Notes under the pieces: generated by a model
Databases searched by the model: none
What the model was told of the DNA's origin: nothing
The model's input: the letters and a program-made list of their open reading frames with translations, nothing else
NCBI GenBank assembly: GCA_001566965.1
Contig: LSNW01000012.1
Location: forward strand, 58,501-122,500
Length of the DNA: 64,000 nt
Source: Methylothermaceae bacteria B42
Lineage (GTDB): Bacteria; Pseudomonadota; Gammaproteobacteria; Methylococcales; Methylothermaceae
Direction: 5' to 3'
Program-made: the position numbers and the translations under genes
Shown: one piece after another, positions 44,903 through 54,155 of the stretch
Layout: the number at the start of each line of letters is the position of its first letter
Numbering within the stretch: position 1 is the first letter of the stretch

Positions 44903-44917
44903 CGTTTTCCAGCAGGA

Positions 44918-45766
44918 TTAGCGAATTCTTGCCAGCAACCCTTCCAACTGGTCCAGATCACTATAATCAATCAACAGTTTACCCTTGCCGCTTTTACTGT
45001 GACGGATTGTCACTCTAGCACCTAATTTGCTGGAAAGGTCTTCCTGCAGCCGCTGAATATCTGGATCTAATCGTTGGGTTTTAGGCAGCACCGGAGAAGA
45101 GGATTGCTGATATTTTCTAACCAGTTGTTCCGTCGCCCTGACTGTCATCTTGCCATCGGCAACTTTTAAAGCAGCTTCTACCTGCTTTTCTCCCACCAGC
45201 CCCAAAAGCGCCCGGGCATGGCCCATTTCAATCCGTCCTTCCTGTAACAGCTTTTTAACTTTCGGCTGTAATTCCAAAAGCCGGAGTAAATTGGTAATGG
45301 AAGCTCTGGATTTCCCTACCGCTTCCGCCAGCTGTTGATGGGTCATGTCGAATTCTTCCAGCAAGCGACACAGAGATTCTGCTTGTTCCAAGGGGTTTAG
45401 ATCTTCCCGCTGGATATTTTCGATTAGCGCCACCGCCAATGCGACGCGGTCGTCCATTTCCCGAATGACTACCGGAATTTCACTCAAACCGGCAATGTGG
45501 GCGGCCCGCCAACGCCTTTCTCCGGCAATCAATTCAAATTCATCCGTGCCCTTGGCGCGCACGACAATGGGTTGAACCACGCCGTGGGCTTTGATGGAAT
45601 CAGCCAGTTCCTGTAACTTGTCCAAATCCAGGTCTTTACGGGGTTGATAGCGCCCAGGCTCGATTTTATTGAGGGGCAGGGTTTGGGTGGGCGTGACCGG
45701 AGTCGTAGCTGCGTCTCCCAGCAGGGCATCCAATCCACGGCCCAGTCCCCGCTTTTTAATTGCCAT
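44918..45766 (-). CDS. parB: Chromosome partitioning protein ParB
   Basis: 282-residue CTPase/DNA-binding protein that loads on parS. N-terminus AIKKRGLGRGLDALLGD, then the ParB/Srx nucleotide-binding motif GERRWRAAHIAGLSEIPVVI, then ENIQREDLNPLEQAESLCRL, a HTH (MTHQQLAEAVGKSRASITNL) and a C-terminal dimerisation domain (about 235-282). It overlaps parA by 11 bp. I did not find a convincing parS within the window. Confidence 0.96.
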   Translation of the reverse strand: MAIKKRGLGRGLDALLGDAATTPVTPTQTLPLNKIEPGRYQPRKDLDLDKLQELADSIKAHGVVQPIVVRAKGTDEFELIAGERRWRAAHIAGLSEIPVVIREMDDRVALAVALIENIQREDLNPLEQAESLCRLLEEFDMTHQQLAEAVGKSRASITNLLRLLELQPKVKKLLQEGRIEMGHARALLGLVGEKQVEAALKVADGKMTVRATEQLVRKYQQSSSPVLPKTQRLDPDIQRLQEDLSSKLGARVTIRHSKSGKGKLLIDYSDLDQLEGLLARIR

Positions 45767-46547
45767 GAGTATTCTCCATCACAACCTCATCCCGGCGCAC
45801 CAATTCACTGGCCAAGGCCAGATATGCCTGGGCGCCGCGAGAGGATTTATCGTAATGAATCACTGGCAACCCATGGCTTGGCGCTTCCGCAAGACGGATA
45901 TTCCGGGGAATGCAGGTGCGAAGCAATTTGTCAGCAAAATGGCCCTGTAGCTGATCTGAAACGTCTTTGGTCAAGCGGCTTCTCGGATCGTACATGGTGC
46001 GCAGTAAACCTACCAACGATAATTTCGGATTCACCGTTTTGCGGATATTGGCCAATGTTTCCATCAAGGCGGATAATCCTTCCAGAGCATAGTATTCGCA
46101 TTGCATCGGTATCAGCACACCGTGGGCGGCAACCATGGCGTTCAAAGTCAGCATATTCAGGGAGGGTGGGCAATCAATCAAAATGTATTGATAGTTTTCC
46201 TTCACTGCTGACAAGGCTTGGGCCAATCTTCTTTCCCGCTTGTCGGCGGTCATCAATGCCACTTCCGCCGCCGTCAGATCCGAATTTGCCGGAATAATAT
46301 CAAAGTTGAAATCCTTCAGCGACAAAATAACCTCTTCTGTTTCCGCTTCCTCCAGAAGCAAATCACAGCAGTTTAACTTCACCGATTCTTTGTCCACGCC
46401 GCATCCCATGGTGGCATTTCCCTGGGGATCAATGTCCACCAATAATACCTTACGCTTCGTCAGCGCCAGGGAGGCGGCCAAATTAACGCTGGTCGTGGTT
46501 TTGCCAACGCCGCCTTTTTGATTGGCCACCGCAATAATTTTCGTCAT
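45756..46547 (-). CDS. parA: Chromosome partitioning ATPase ParA (Soj)
   Basis: 263-residue deviant Walker A ATPase: [19 protein letters not shown] (KGGVGKT at 11-17), DIDPQGNATMGCG and IDCPPSLNMLTLNA. I chose ATG 46547, which overlaps the rsmG stop (ATGA); TTG 46556 adds three residues without support. It acts with ParB in origin segregation. The mnmG-rsmG-parA-parB run is typical of the origin region in many bacteria. Confidence 0.96.
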   Translation of the reverse strand: MTKIIAVANQKGGVGKTTTSVNLAASLALTKRKVLLVDIDPQGNATMGCGVDKESVKLNCCDLLLEEAETEEVILSLKDFNFDIIPANSDLTAAEVALMTADKRERRLAQALSAVKENYQYILIDCPPSLNMLTLNAMVAAHGVLIPMQCEYYALEGLSALMETLANIRKTVNPKLSLVGLLRTMYDPRSRLTKDVSDQLQGHFADKLLRTCIPRNIRLAEAPSHGLPVIHYDKSSRGAQAYLALASELVRRDEVVMENTHGN

Positions 46548-47173
46548 GGGGTACAAGGAGCTTCAATTTCCACAAGATGGCGCTCTGCTTCCAGTCCCGG
46601 CACGGTCACGGGTTTGACCTGGTAATTCGCCATCGCCAAGGTTTCCAGTTCTGTTTTGGGATGCTTTCCCTTCATCGCAATAAATTTGCCTCCCGGCTTG
46701 ATTAAATGACGGCAACGGTCAAAACCAACCGCCACTTGTGCAAATGCGCGGGTAACCACCGTATCAAATTTTTCCTTGGGTTGGAATTGTTCCACCCGGG
46801 ATTGAATCGCTTCCACATGACTTAGCTTTAATTCGAGCGCGGCCTGGCGGACAAAGCGGATTTTCTTTGCTGAGGCATCCAACAGGACAAATTTCTGTTC
46901 CGGTTCGAAAATCGCCAGAGGAAGTCCCGGAAAACCCGCGCCGGTTCCCACATCCAAAATTCTGTTTCCATGCAAAAAAGGGCGAACAGTCAGACTATCG
47001 AGAATGTGAAGCGTAACAAATCCTTTCTGGTCCGTCACGGTCGTCAAGTTGAAAACCTTGTTCCAGCGTTGAAGGAGCCCAAACAACTGCTCAAGCTTTT
47101 CCATTCTCTCCGGCGCTGGCTCCAGGGACAACGCTTTCAAGCCGGATATCAGTTCCTGATCAATAGAGATCAT
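46544..47173 (-). CDS. rsmG: 16S rRNA (guanine-N7)-methyltransferase RsmG
   Basis: 209-residue SAM methyltransferase for G527 of 16S rRNA. It shows [20 protein letters not shown], motif [19 protein letters not shown], and [12 protein letters not shown]. It overlaps mnmG by four bases and parA by four. Length is normal. Confidence 0.96.
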   Translation of the reverse strand: MISIDQELISGLKALSLEPAPERMEKLEQLFGLLQRWNKVFNLTTVTDQKGFVTLHILDSLTVRPFLHGNRILDVGTGAGFPGLPLAIFEPEQKFVLLDASAKKIRFVRQAALELKLSHVEAIQSRVEQFQPKEKFDTVVTRAFAQVAVGFDRCRHLIKPGGKFIAMKGKHPKTELETLAMANYQVKPVTVPGLEAERHLVEIEAPCTP

Positions 47174-49044
47174 GCACTTTTCTTTTTCAAATGAACCAGC
47201 AACAGAGAAACCGCCGCTGGCGTAACGCCGGGAATTCTGGCTGCCTGGCCTAAAGTGACTGGTTTTAGCGCCGTCAATTTTTCCCTGACTTCTTGAGACA
47301 GCCCCGATACGTCTTGATAGTTCATGTTCTCCGGCAAAGGCAGCGCTTCATAGCGGCGGGTGCGTTCGATTTCCGTTTGCTGGCGCTGGATATACCCCGA
47401 ATACTTGGCTTGAATTTCCACCTGTTCCAAAACCTTGTCATCCGAGTCATCGTCGGCCAGCAATCCCAAAGCCAGCAGTTGATTTACGGTTACTTCCGGA
47501 CGGCGCAACAATTCCGCTAAATTGGCTTCCCGCTGAAGCGGATTCTTCAAAAATTCCGACAACTTTTCTGCAGCGGAGTCGGAAGTTCTGATCCAGGTAG
47601 TTTCCAGTTGTTTTTGTAACGCTTCAATCGCTTCTTGCTTGCGTTGGAATGCCGCCCATCTCTGGTCATCCACCAATCCCAATTCACGCCCCTTTTCCGT
47701 CAAGCGCAGATCGGCATTATCCTCCCGCAGCAGCAAACGGTATTCCGCCCGGCTGGTAAACATGCGGTAGGGTTCCAAGGTTCCGCGGGTAGTCAAATCA
47801 TCAATCATGACGCCGATATAGGCTTCATCCCGTCTCGGCCACCAAGGTTCCAGATCCCTGGCCTTGCGGGCCGCGTTGAGACCGGCAATCAAACCCTGGG
47901 CGGCGGCTTCTTCGTAACCGGTCGTGCCATTGATCTGCCCGGCAAAAAACAGATTTTCCATGGCCTTTGTTTCCAAACTCGGCTTGAGTCCCCTGGGATC
48001 GAAATAGTCGTATTCGATAGCGTACCCCGGACGGGTGATGTGGGCTTTTTCAAAGCCTGGAATCGAACGAATGAATGCCATTTGCGTGTCGAAAGGCAGG
48101 CTGGTGGAGACCCCGTTGGGATAAACCTCGTGGGTTTCCAGGCCTTCCGGTTCCACAAAAATTTGATGGGACTCGCGCTCGGCAAACCGCACTACTTTAT
48201 CTTCAATGGAAGGGCAATAACGGGGTCCTGTTCCTTCAATGGCGCCCGTGAACATGGGGGAGCGGTCCAGACTGCCACGGATAATCTCGTGGGTCCGGCG
48301 GTTGGTCCGGGTGATGTAACAAGATACCTGCCGGGGATGATGTTCCGGCTTTCCCAAAAAAGAAAACACCGGCACCGGTTCATCCCCCGGTTGTGGTTCC
48401 ATGACGCTGTAATCCAGGCTGCGCCCATCAAGCCGTGGTGGCGTACCGGTCTTGAGCCTGCCTACTTGAAAATCCAGCGCCCGCAATCTCTCTGCCAGCG
48501 CGTTGGAAGGACTATCTCCGGCGCGCCCACCCTGATAGTTCGCTGGACCAATATGAATCACGCCGCCAAGAAATGTACCGACTGTCAAAACCACACAACG
48601 GGCGCGAAAACGTAGCCCCATTTGTGTCACCACCCCGGCGGCACGGTAATTTTCCACCATCAAATCGGAAACCGATTGCTGAAAGAGACACAAATTAGGC
48701 TGGTTTTCCAGCGCCTGACGGATCATTTTCTTGTATAAAAGCCGGTCGGCCTGGGCCCGGGTGGCACGCACCGCCGGTCCCTTGGAAGCATTAAGAATGC
48801 GGAATTGAATCCCGGCGTGATCGATGGCCTGAGCCATCACCCCACCCAAGGCGTCAATCTCCTTGACCAAATGCCCTTTGCCAATGCCGCCAATCGCCGG
48901 GTTACAGCTCATTTGTCCCAAGGTTTCAATATTCTGGGTCAGAAGCAACGTTTTAGCGCCGCTGCGGGCCGCGGCCAAGGCCGCCTCCGTACCTGCATGG
49001 CCACCGCCAACGACAATGACATCGAAAGTTTGCTCAAATTCCAT
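47170..49044 (-). CDS. mnmG: tRNA uridine-5-carboxymethylaminomethyl modification enzyme MnmG
   Basis: FAD enzyme which with MnmE modifies U34 of tRNAs. The 624-residue product has the FAD motif [17 protein letters not shown] (from residue 11), [40 protein letters not shown] and C-terminal helices with [12 protein letters not shown] and [13 protein letters not shown]. Starts at ATG 49044, only 14 bp from the divergent MoxR gene start. Confidence 0.97.
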   Translation of the reverse strand: MEFEQTFDVIVVGGGHAGTEAALAAARSGAKTLLLTQNIETLGQMSCNPAIGGIGKGHLVKEIDALGGVMAQAIDHAGIQFRILNASKGPAVRATRAQADRLLYKKMIRQALENQPNLCLFQQSVSDLMVENYRAAGVVTQMGLRFRARCVVLTVGTFLGGVIHIGPANYQGGRAGDSPSNALAERLRALDFQVGRLKTGTPPRLDGRSLDYSVMEPQPGDEPVPVFSFLGKPEHHPRQVSCYITRTNRRTHEIIRGSLDRSPMFTGAIEGTGPRYCPSIEDKVVRFAERESHQIFVEPEGLETHEVYPNGVSTSLPFDTQMAFIRSIPGFEKAHITRPGYAIEYDYFDPRGLKPSLETKAMENLFFAGQINGTTGYEEAAAQGLIAGLNAARKARDLEPWWPRRDEAYIGVMIDDLTTRGTLEPYRMFTSRAEYRLLLREDNADLRLTEKGRELGLVDDQRWAAFQRKQEAIEALQKQLETTWIRTSDSAAEKLSEFLKNPLQREANLAELLRRPEVTVNQLLALGLLADDDSDDKVLEQVEIQAKYSGYIQRQQTEIERTRRYEALPLPENMNYQDVSGLSQEVREKLTALKPVTLGQAARIPGVTPAAVSLLLVHLKKKSA

Positions 49045-49058
49045 GGTATGAACTAAGC

Positions 49059-50009
49059 TTGAAAATCATTATTGAAAAAACATTATACAGCGCCACCGTG
49101 GAAGACACCCTAAGACATCTCCTGGATACTGCCTCACAAATCATATTAGGCAAGCGCCGGCAAATTGAACTGGCGGTTTGCTGCCTGCTGGCCCGGGGCC
49201 ATCTATTGATTGAGGATATTCCCGGTGTCGGTAAAACCACCCTGTCTCATACCTTGGCCAAATTGTTGGGATTGAGTTACCAAAGAGTCCAGTTCACCAG
49301 CGATCTGTTGCCCGCCGATATCCTGGGCGCCATGATCTTCGATAGTCAGACCAATTCCTTTACCTTTCATCCCGGCCCCATTTTCAACCAAGTGGTGCTG
49401 GCCGATGAAATCAACCGCGCATCCCCCAAGACCCAAAGCGCGCTGCTGGAAGCCATGGAGGAATATCAGGTCAGTATTGAAGGACACACCCATCCACTGC
49501 CGCAGCCCTTCTTCGTCATCGCCACCCAAAATCCAGTCCATCAGACCGGTACCTTTCCGCTGCCGGAATCTCAATTAGACCGGTTTTTGATGCGGATTTC
49601 CCTGGGATATCCAGACCGCCAGGCAGAAAGAGCTTTACTCAAAGGAGAGTCCCGTCATCAATTGCTGCAAAATCAGCCTGCCTGCATGACGCCCGATCAA
49701 TTGATTGCCATGCAAAGACAAGTCCAGACCATTTATGTTTCCGCCCCTTTGCTGGATTATGTTCAGGATTTGCTGGAATACAGCCGGCAATCGCCGGAAT
49801 ATCCGCTGGGACTTTCTCCCCGGGCGGGACTGTCTCTGTTGCAAGCCGCCAAAGCCTGGGCCTATATGCAAGGACGCAACAGTGTGTACCCTGAAGATGT
49901 CCAGGCCATTTTAGCGCCGGTCGCGGCTCACAGACTGCAATCGGCCACTGGAATCGTGGATTTGGACAATTGTATCCAACCCTTGTTGAATCACGTACCC
50001 ATTCCTTAA
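49059..50009 (+). CDS. MoxR family AAA ATPase
   Basis: AAA+ chaperone-like ATPase, 316 residues as drawn from TTG 49059. Walker A is [20 protein letters not shown], Walker [21 protein letters not shown], followed by [22 protein letters not shown] (read in two parts) and [19 protein letters not shown] 49098 is an equally plausible start, giving the usual short N-terminus and leaving more room for the divergent mnmG promoter. It forms an operon with DUF58 and transglutaminase genes, the standard MoxR-DUF58-TgpA set. Confidence 0.92.
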   Translation: MKIIIEKTLYSATVEDTLRHLLDTASQIILGKRRQIELAVCCLLARGHLLIEDIPGVGKTTLSHTLAKLLGLSYQRVQFTSDLLPADILGAMIFDSQTNSFTFHPGPIFNQVVLADEINRASPKTQSALLEAMEEYQVSIEGHTHPLPQPFFVIATQNPVHQTGTFPLPESQLDRFLMRISLGYPDRQAERALLKGESRHQLLQNQPACMTPDQLIAMQRQVQTIYVSAPLLDYVQDLLEYSRQSPEYPLGLSPRAGLSLLQAAKAWAYMQGRNSVYPEDVQAILAPVAAHRLQSATGIVDLDNCIQPLLNHVPIP

Positions 50010-50017
50010 ACGTATTT

Positions 50018-50980
50018 GTGGCCTCTTCCCTGACCTTGCGTCAACGTTTCAATATTCAACGCTTCCTGCGAGGCGAGCGTTACGGGCGGGAAACCATCAC
50101 CCTCAATCATCGCCGGATTTTTATCCTGCCCACCCGGGCAGGGTTGGGATTTTTTTTATTGTTACTTTTACTATGGCTGACTTCAGCCAACTATAACAAT
50201 AACCTGGGCTATATTCTTGCCTACCTGCTGGCAAGCATGGGCATGGTATCCATTATTCATGCCTATCGCCAATTGGTAGAGCTTAAGATCCACCCGGAAA
50301 CCATCAACCCGGTTTTTGCCGGTGAGAAGGCATTGTTTACGCTCACCATAAATAATCCTTCCCCCCGGCGGCGGGAAGCCATCACTGTCACTCACTACCT
50401 GGCTAATTCCCAGCAAGTATCCTTCGATTCCAATGATACTCGGATGATCCAAATACCTTTATCCAGCCATCGGCGCGGCAAATTCAAAGTGGGTACCGTC
50501 ACCCTGGCGACGGTTTACCCCTTGGGTCTATTTCGAGCCTGGGCGCCGCTGAACTTTGATCTGGAATGGTGGGTGTATCCTAAACCAGCAGCCAATTCCC
50601 TGCCTTTGCCTCATAACCAAAAAAACCGCCGGCAATCCCGGGAGGCTACCGACCGCGATTTCGAGGGTTTTAAAACCTATCAACCCGGCGATTCTCTCAA
50701 GCAAATTCATTGGAAAGGCCTTGCCAAAGGCCAAGGACTTCACAGCAAGCAATTTCAAGACGAACCGGAGCCCAATGAAGACCTTTGGCTGGATTGGCAG
50801 AAGGTGCCGGGAAAAGATACCGAAGCCCGGTTGAGCCAACTATGCCGTTGGCTTTTGGAAGCGGAGCAAAGCGGAAAGCGTTATGGTTTAACCATGCCGC
50901 TGGCTTCCTTGCCTCCCGATCAAGGAAAAAACCACCTTCACGCTTGTTTGCAATTATTGGCGGTATACCCCCATGGCTAG
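50018..50980 (+). CDS. DUF58 domain membrane protein
   Basis: 320 residues from GTG 50018, nine bases after the MoxR gene. Two membrane helices (about residues 33-70: PTRAGLGFFLLLLLLWL, then YILAYLLASMGMVSI) precede a beta-rich domain and the DUF58 core with RDFEGFKTYQPGDSLKQIHW. Such proteins are partners of MoxR ATPases. The sequence lacks an obvious complete von Willebrand MIDAS site. It overlaps the transglutaminase gene by eight bases. Confidence 0.88.
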   Translation: MASSLTLRQRFNIQRFLRGERYGRETITLNHRRIFILPTRAGLGFFLLLLLLWLTSANYNNNLGYILAYLLASMGMVSIIHAYRQLVELKIHPETINPVFAGEKALFTLTINNPSPRRREAITVTHYLANSQQVSFDSNDTRMIQIPLSSHRRGKFKVGTVTLATVYPLGLFRAWAPLNFDLEWWVYPKPAANSLPLPHNQKNRRQSREATDRDFEGFKTYQPGDSLKQIHWKGLAKGQGLHSKQFQDEPEPNEDLWLDWQKVPGKDTEARLSQLCRWLLEAEQSGKRYGLTMPLASLPPDQGKNHLHACLQLLAVYPHG

Positions 50981-52994
50981 TGTCATCATGCCAGTTTCCC
51001 CGTCCCGTCAATTGAGGTATGTAAAACCCGGGACGAAGTCGGGTTATATGCTCCACGAAATTGCAAATACCCGTTTTTTTCTTTTCGTCCTGATGGGGGT
51101 GATTCTCCCGCATATATTTCATCTACTCTGGCTGCATCTTGCCATTTTCACTTTGTTTTGGGGGTGGTGCTGGACTGCCGTCTCTTATCCCAAACGGCTA
51201 CCCTCCCGCCTCGGGTTAATCCTGTTGACCTTACTGAGCGCAGCAGCCGTCTTGTTAATCAGCCGTGGTAATTTCACCCTGGAAACCAGCATCGGGCTTT
51301 TAATCACCGGCCTGGGATTGAAGTTATTGGAGTTGAAACAACGCCGGGATTTTTACATTGCGGTTTTTCTGTCGTGGTTTGTAACGCTGACCCAATTTTT
51401 ATTTGATCAGTCCCTATGGATGGCGGGCTACGCCATTCTTTCAACTTTATTCTTATCCGCCGTTTTAATTCTGCAAAACAGCCATCGCACTCGTTTGAAA
51501 TCAGCGCTAAACACCGCAGTTTGGCTATTCCTGCCGGCTTTACCGTTGATGTTGATCCTGTTCCTGTTTTTTCCCCGCTTGCCCGGGCCTTTCTGGAGCC
51601 TGCCCCTGACAAGTGGTCAGGCAAAAACTGGCTTGAGTGACTTTATGGAACCTGGAGCCATCAGCCGGCTGTCCCAATCTTCGGAAGTTGCCTTCCGGGT
51701 GGAGTTTCTAGGCGATTTACCGCCTCCCTCCCAACGTTATTGGCGAGCTCAGGTTTTTTGGCGTTTCGATGGCAGGCGTTGGCTACCGTTGCCGGATAAT
51801 CAAGTATTGGCATTCAACCGTCATCCTCAAGGAAAAGGACGGGAATATCAATACACGGTAACGTTGGAACCCCATAATCAAAATTGGTTATTTTCATTGG
51901 GCATACCTGCCAGTGTTCCAAAAATCGCGGTATTAACCCAGGATTGGACGCTGCGAGCCCGAAAAGCGATTGACGAGCGCGTTCTTTATACTCTGAAGTC
52001 CTATGAAAGCTATCAATTCCCCCCTTTAACCGCCGAAGAAAGGCAATTGGCGTTACAGTTGCCATTTCCGCCTTCCCAAAAAGTGCAATCATTGTTGGCT
52101 CAATGGAAACAGCAAAGCAAAAAGGACCTGGAGATCGCTAAGGCAGCCATGGGTTTCTTCCGCCGCAACGGTTTTGTTTATACGCTCAATCCTACGCCGT
52201 TACATCACAATTTCATTGAACGTTTTTTATTTGAAACCCGGCAAGGTTTTTGTGAACACTACGCCGCTGCTTTTGTATATCTGATGCGGGCATCAGGCAT
52301 ACCCGCCCGGGTTGTCGGAGGGTATATGGGGGGATATTTCAATCCGGTGGGAAATTTTATCGAAGTCTATCAAGCCAATGCCCATGCATGGGCGGAAATT
52401 TGGATATCGGGCAAGGGCTGGACCCGTTTCGATCCAACTCAAATGGTAGCGCCTGCCTACATGGAACAGGCGCTGAATATGCCCGTGCCGGGTCTGGCGG
52501 AATATTTGCATTTTAGAAATACCGATGGCATCTCAAAGCGCTTTTCAGCTAGCTCTGACTTCTGGCGAAAAATGCGGTATAGCGTTTTGACCCTTTGGTC
52601 CACACTCAACCACAGTTGGCACCGTTGGGTTTTGGGGTTTGATACGGATCATCAACAACAATTGTGGCAATGGTTGCAGTACTGGAAATCTCTTTTGACG
52701 GTTGCGGTGGTAGCAATTATCTCAATGTTATTGATTGCTTGGTTTTTGCTTCGCCAGCATTCTAGGGTGGATCCTGTTCAGCGGCTGTATCAGCGATTTT
52801 TAGCCAAATTATCCAAACGAGGAATTTCCAAAACGCCTTCACAATCCCCTTCTTGCTTTGCTGACAAGGCCGCTGCTCTCTGTCCTGATCAGGCAACATT
52901 GATTCGGCAAATCACCTCCGAATATTTAGCGTTGCGTTATGGCCGTAAAAGCAACCATAAACAATTACAAAGATTAATTTCACAACTTAATTAA
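50973..52994 (+). CDS. tgpA: TgpA-like membrane transglutaminase
   Basis: 673-residue inner-membrane protein: about six N-terminal helices, a periplasmic transglutaminase-like domain and another helix (about residues 570-590), then a DUF4129 cytoplasmic tail. The catalytic Cys is C427 in RQGFCEHYAAAFVYLMR; the His and Asp follow in NAHAWAEIWI and GWTRFDPTQMVAP. In Pseudomonas TgpA is essential, with unknown substrate. ATG 51048 (MLHEIANTRFF) is an alternative start closer to the first helix. Confidence 0.92.
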   Translation: MASVIMPVSPSRQLRYVKPGTKSGYMLHEIANTRFFLFVLMGVILPHIFHLLWLHLAIFTLFWGWCWTAVSYPKRLPSRLGLILLTLLSAAAVLLISRGNFTLETSIGLLITGLGLKLLELKQRRDFYIAVFLSWFVTLTQFLFDQSLWMAGYAILSTLFLSAVLILQNSHRTRLKSALNTAVWLFLPALPLMLILFLFFPRLPGPFWSLPLTSGQAKTGLSDFMEPGAISRLSQSSEVAFRVEFLGDLPPPSQRYWRAQVFWRFDGRRWLPLPDNQVLAFNRHPQGKGREYQYTVTLEPHNQNWLFSLGIPASVPKIAVLTQDWTLRARKAIDERVLYTLKSYESYQFPPLTAEERQLALQLPFPPSQKVQSLLAQWKQQSKKDLEIAKAAMGFFRRNGFVYTLNPTPLHHNFIERFLFETRQGFCEHYAAAFVYLMRASGIPARVVGGYMGGYFNPVGNFIEVYQANAHAWAEIWISGKGWTRFDPTQMVAPAYMEQALNMPVPGLAEYLHFRNTDGISKRFSASSDFWRKMRYSVLTLWSTLNHSWHRWVLGFDTDHQQQLWQWLQYWKSLLTVAVVAIISMLLIAWFLLRQHSRVDPVQRLYQRFLAKLSKRGISKTPSQSPSCFADKAAALCPDQATLIRQITSEYLALRYGRKSNHKQLQRLISQLN

Positions 52995-53290
52995 CATAGA
53001 AGTTTTTTAAGAAAGAAGATTATCTTTGTTACTACGGAAGGTTTTTTGCTGTATAATCTTAATTTTACTATATAAAACAATAATTTATGTTTAATTTTTC
53101 TTGTTTGGAACACTGTGTGAAAGTGCGAATGAATTGTGGATAAAATGGGAAAATAAAATATCCACAAAAATATTGCTATTTATCCACAAGGTTTGAAACG
53201 TTTTATTCTAAATTGAACAAAAATTATCTTTTTTGAGTCAATGAAGCTATCATTAACGTTTTAGCAGAATTCCTTTAAGGCTATAGATTT
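52995..53290. other. oriC: Candidate chromosomal replication origin (oriC)
   Basis: AT-rich intergenic stretch. Two perfect DnaA boxes TTATCCACA lie at 53135-53143 (minus strand) and 53180-53188 (plus strand), and a one-mismatch box ATATCCACA at 53158-53166. A very AT-rich segment (about 53040-53104) to their left could be the unwinding element. The parAB-rsmG-mnmG block is 4-8 kb away. There is no dnaA gene in the window. The boxes are seen directly; origin function is inferred. Confidence 0.6.
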
Positions 53291-53752
53291 ATGCAAGTAT
53301 CTGAAAATAAAGTTGTTTCTATCCACTACACCCTAAAAAACGACGCTGGCGAAGTCATCGATTCTTCCACTGGCCGTGATCCGCTCACCTATCTACATGG
53401 CGCGGGTAACATCATTCCTGGTCTGGAAAAAGCATTGGCTGGCAAGGATAGCGGGGAACATGTGGATGTCAGCATCGCTCCCGAAGAAGCCTATGGCGCA
53501 CGTAACGAATCTTTAATACAGTCTGTTCCTAAAGCGGCTTTTGAAGGTGTGGACAAGATTGAGCCTGGCATGCAATTTCAAGCTCAAACCCCTTCTGGAA
53601 TGCAGGTGTTGACTGTTGTTGAAGTGAAAGACGACGAAGTCGTGGTGGATGGTAATCACCCCCTTGCCGGCCAAACTCTTCATTTTTCGGTGGATATCGC
53701 CGAGGTCAGAGACGCCACCGAAGAAGAGCTGTCCCACGGACATGCTCATTAA
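53291..53752 (+). CDS. slyD: FKBP-type peptidyl-prolyl isomerase SlyD
   Basis: 153-residue cytoplasmic prolyl isomerase/chaperone. FKBP core motifs VSIHYTLKNDAGEVIDSS and YLHGAGNIIPGLEKAL flank an inserted flap (about residues 70-125) of SlyD type, EAYGARNESLIQSVPKAAF. The C-terminal tail is short, HGHAH, and so offers only weak metal binding compared with E. coli SlyD. It stands alone beyond the candidate origin. Confidence 0.93.
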   Translation: MQVSENKVVSIHYTLKNDAGEVIDSSTGRDPLTYLHGAGNIIPGLEKALAGKDSGEHVDVSIAPEEAYGARNESLIQSVPKAAFEGVDKIEPGMQFQAQTPSGMQVLTVVEVKDDEVVVDGNHPLAGQTLHFSVDIAEVRDATEEELSHGHAH

Positions 53753-54155
53753 TTAAGCAAAGTCTAATTCATTTCAGACTTTCTACAGCACAAGGACGTG
53801 CCGGCAAAATCAAACTATCGGGGGTTTGTTTCTTCAAATCTCCATAGTTTGTTTGCGGGAAAACGGGCAAGAGAATGGATTCTTCATCACCCCTTATAGA
53901 TAATCTGGCCATTCCAGTCCATCGGCACCTGGATTAGCGCTGTCATTACCTTTCAATGCTGCAGTGGATTTTACTGCGTGGCTATTTCCCGATTCACCTT
54001 TCAAGAGCTTGTTCGCGGTCAATGTATTGAACAGGTTACGCCAAGAATGGTTGAACTAAACGACTTGTTCTTGTATCAACCTTTCCTACGTATTATCTTA
54101 AACGACTTTGACTCCCTTCCTAATAGACAGATTACGGCAAAAATAAGAGGAAGCC
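53753..54155 (+). other. 403-bp gap between slyD and the UPF0182 gene
   Basis: The only structure I see is an inverted repeat AAAGTCT (53759-53765) / AGACTTT (53776-53782) with a ten-base loop, a possible weak terminator for slyD without a strong T tail. The rest shows no palindrome of the families found elsewhere, no RNA I recognise, and no supported coding sequence. The promoter of the next gene is presumably in its right part. Confidence 0.4.
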
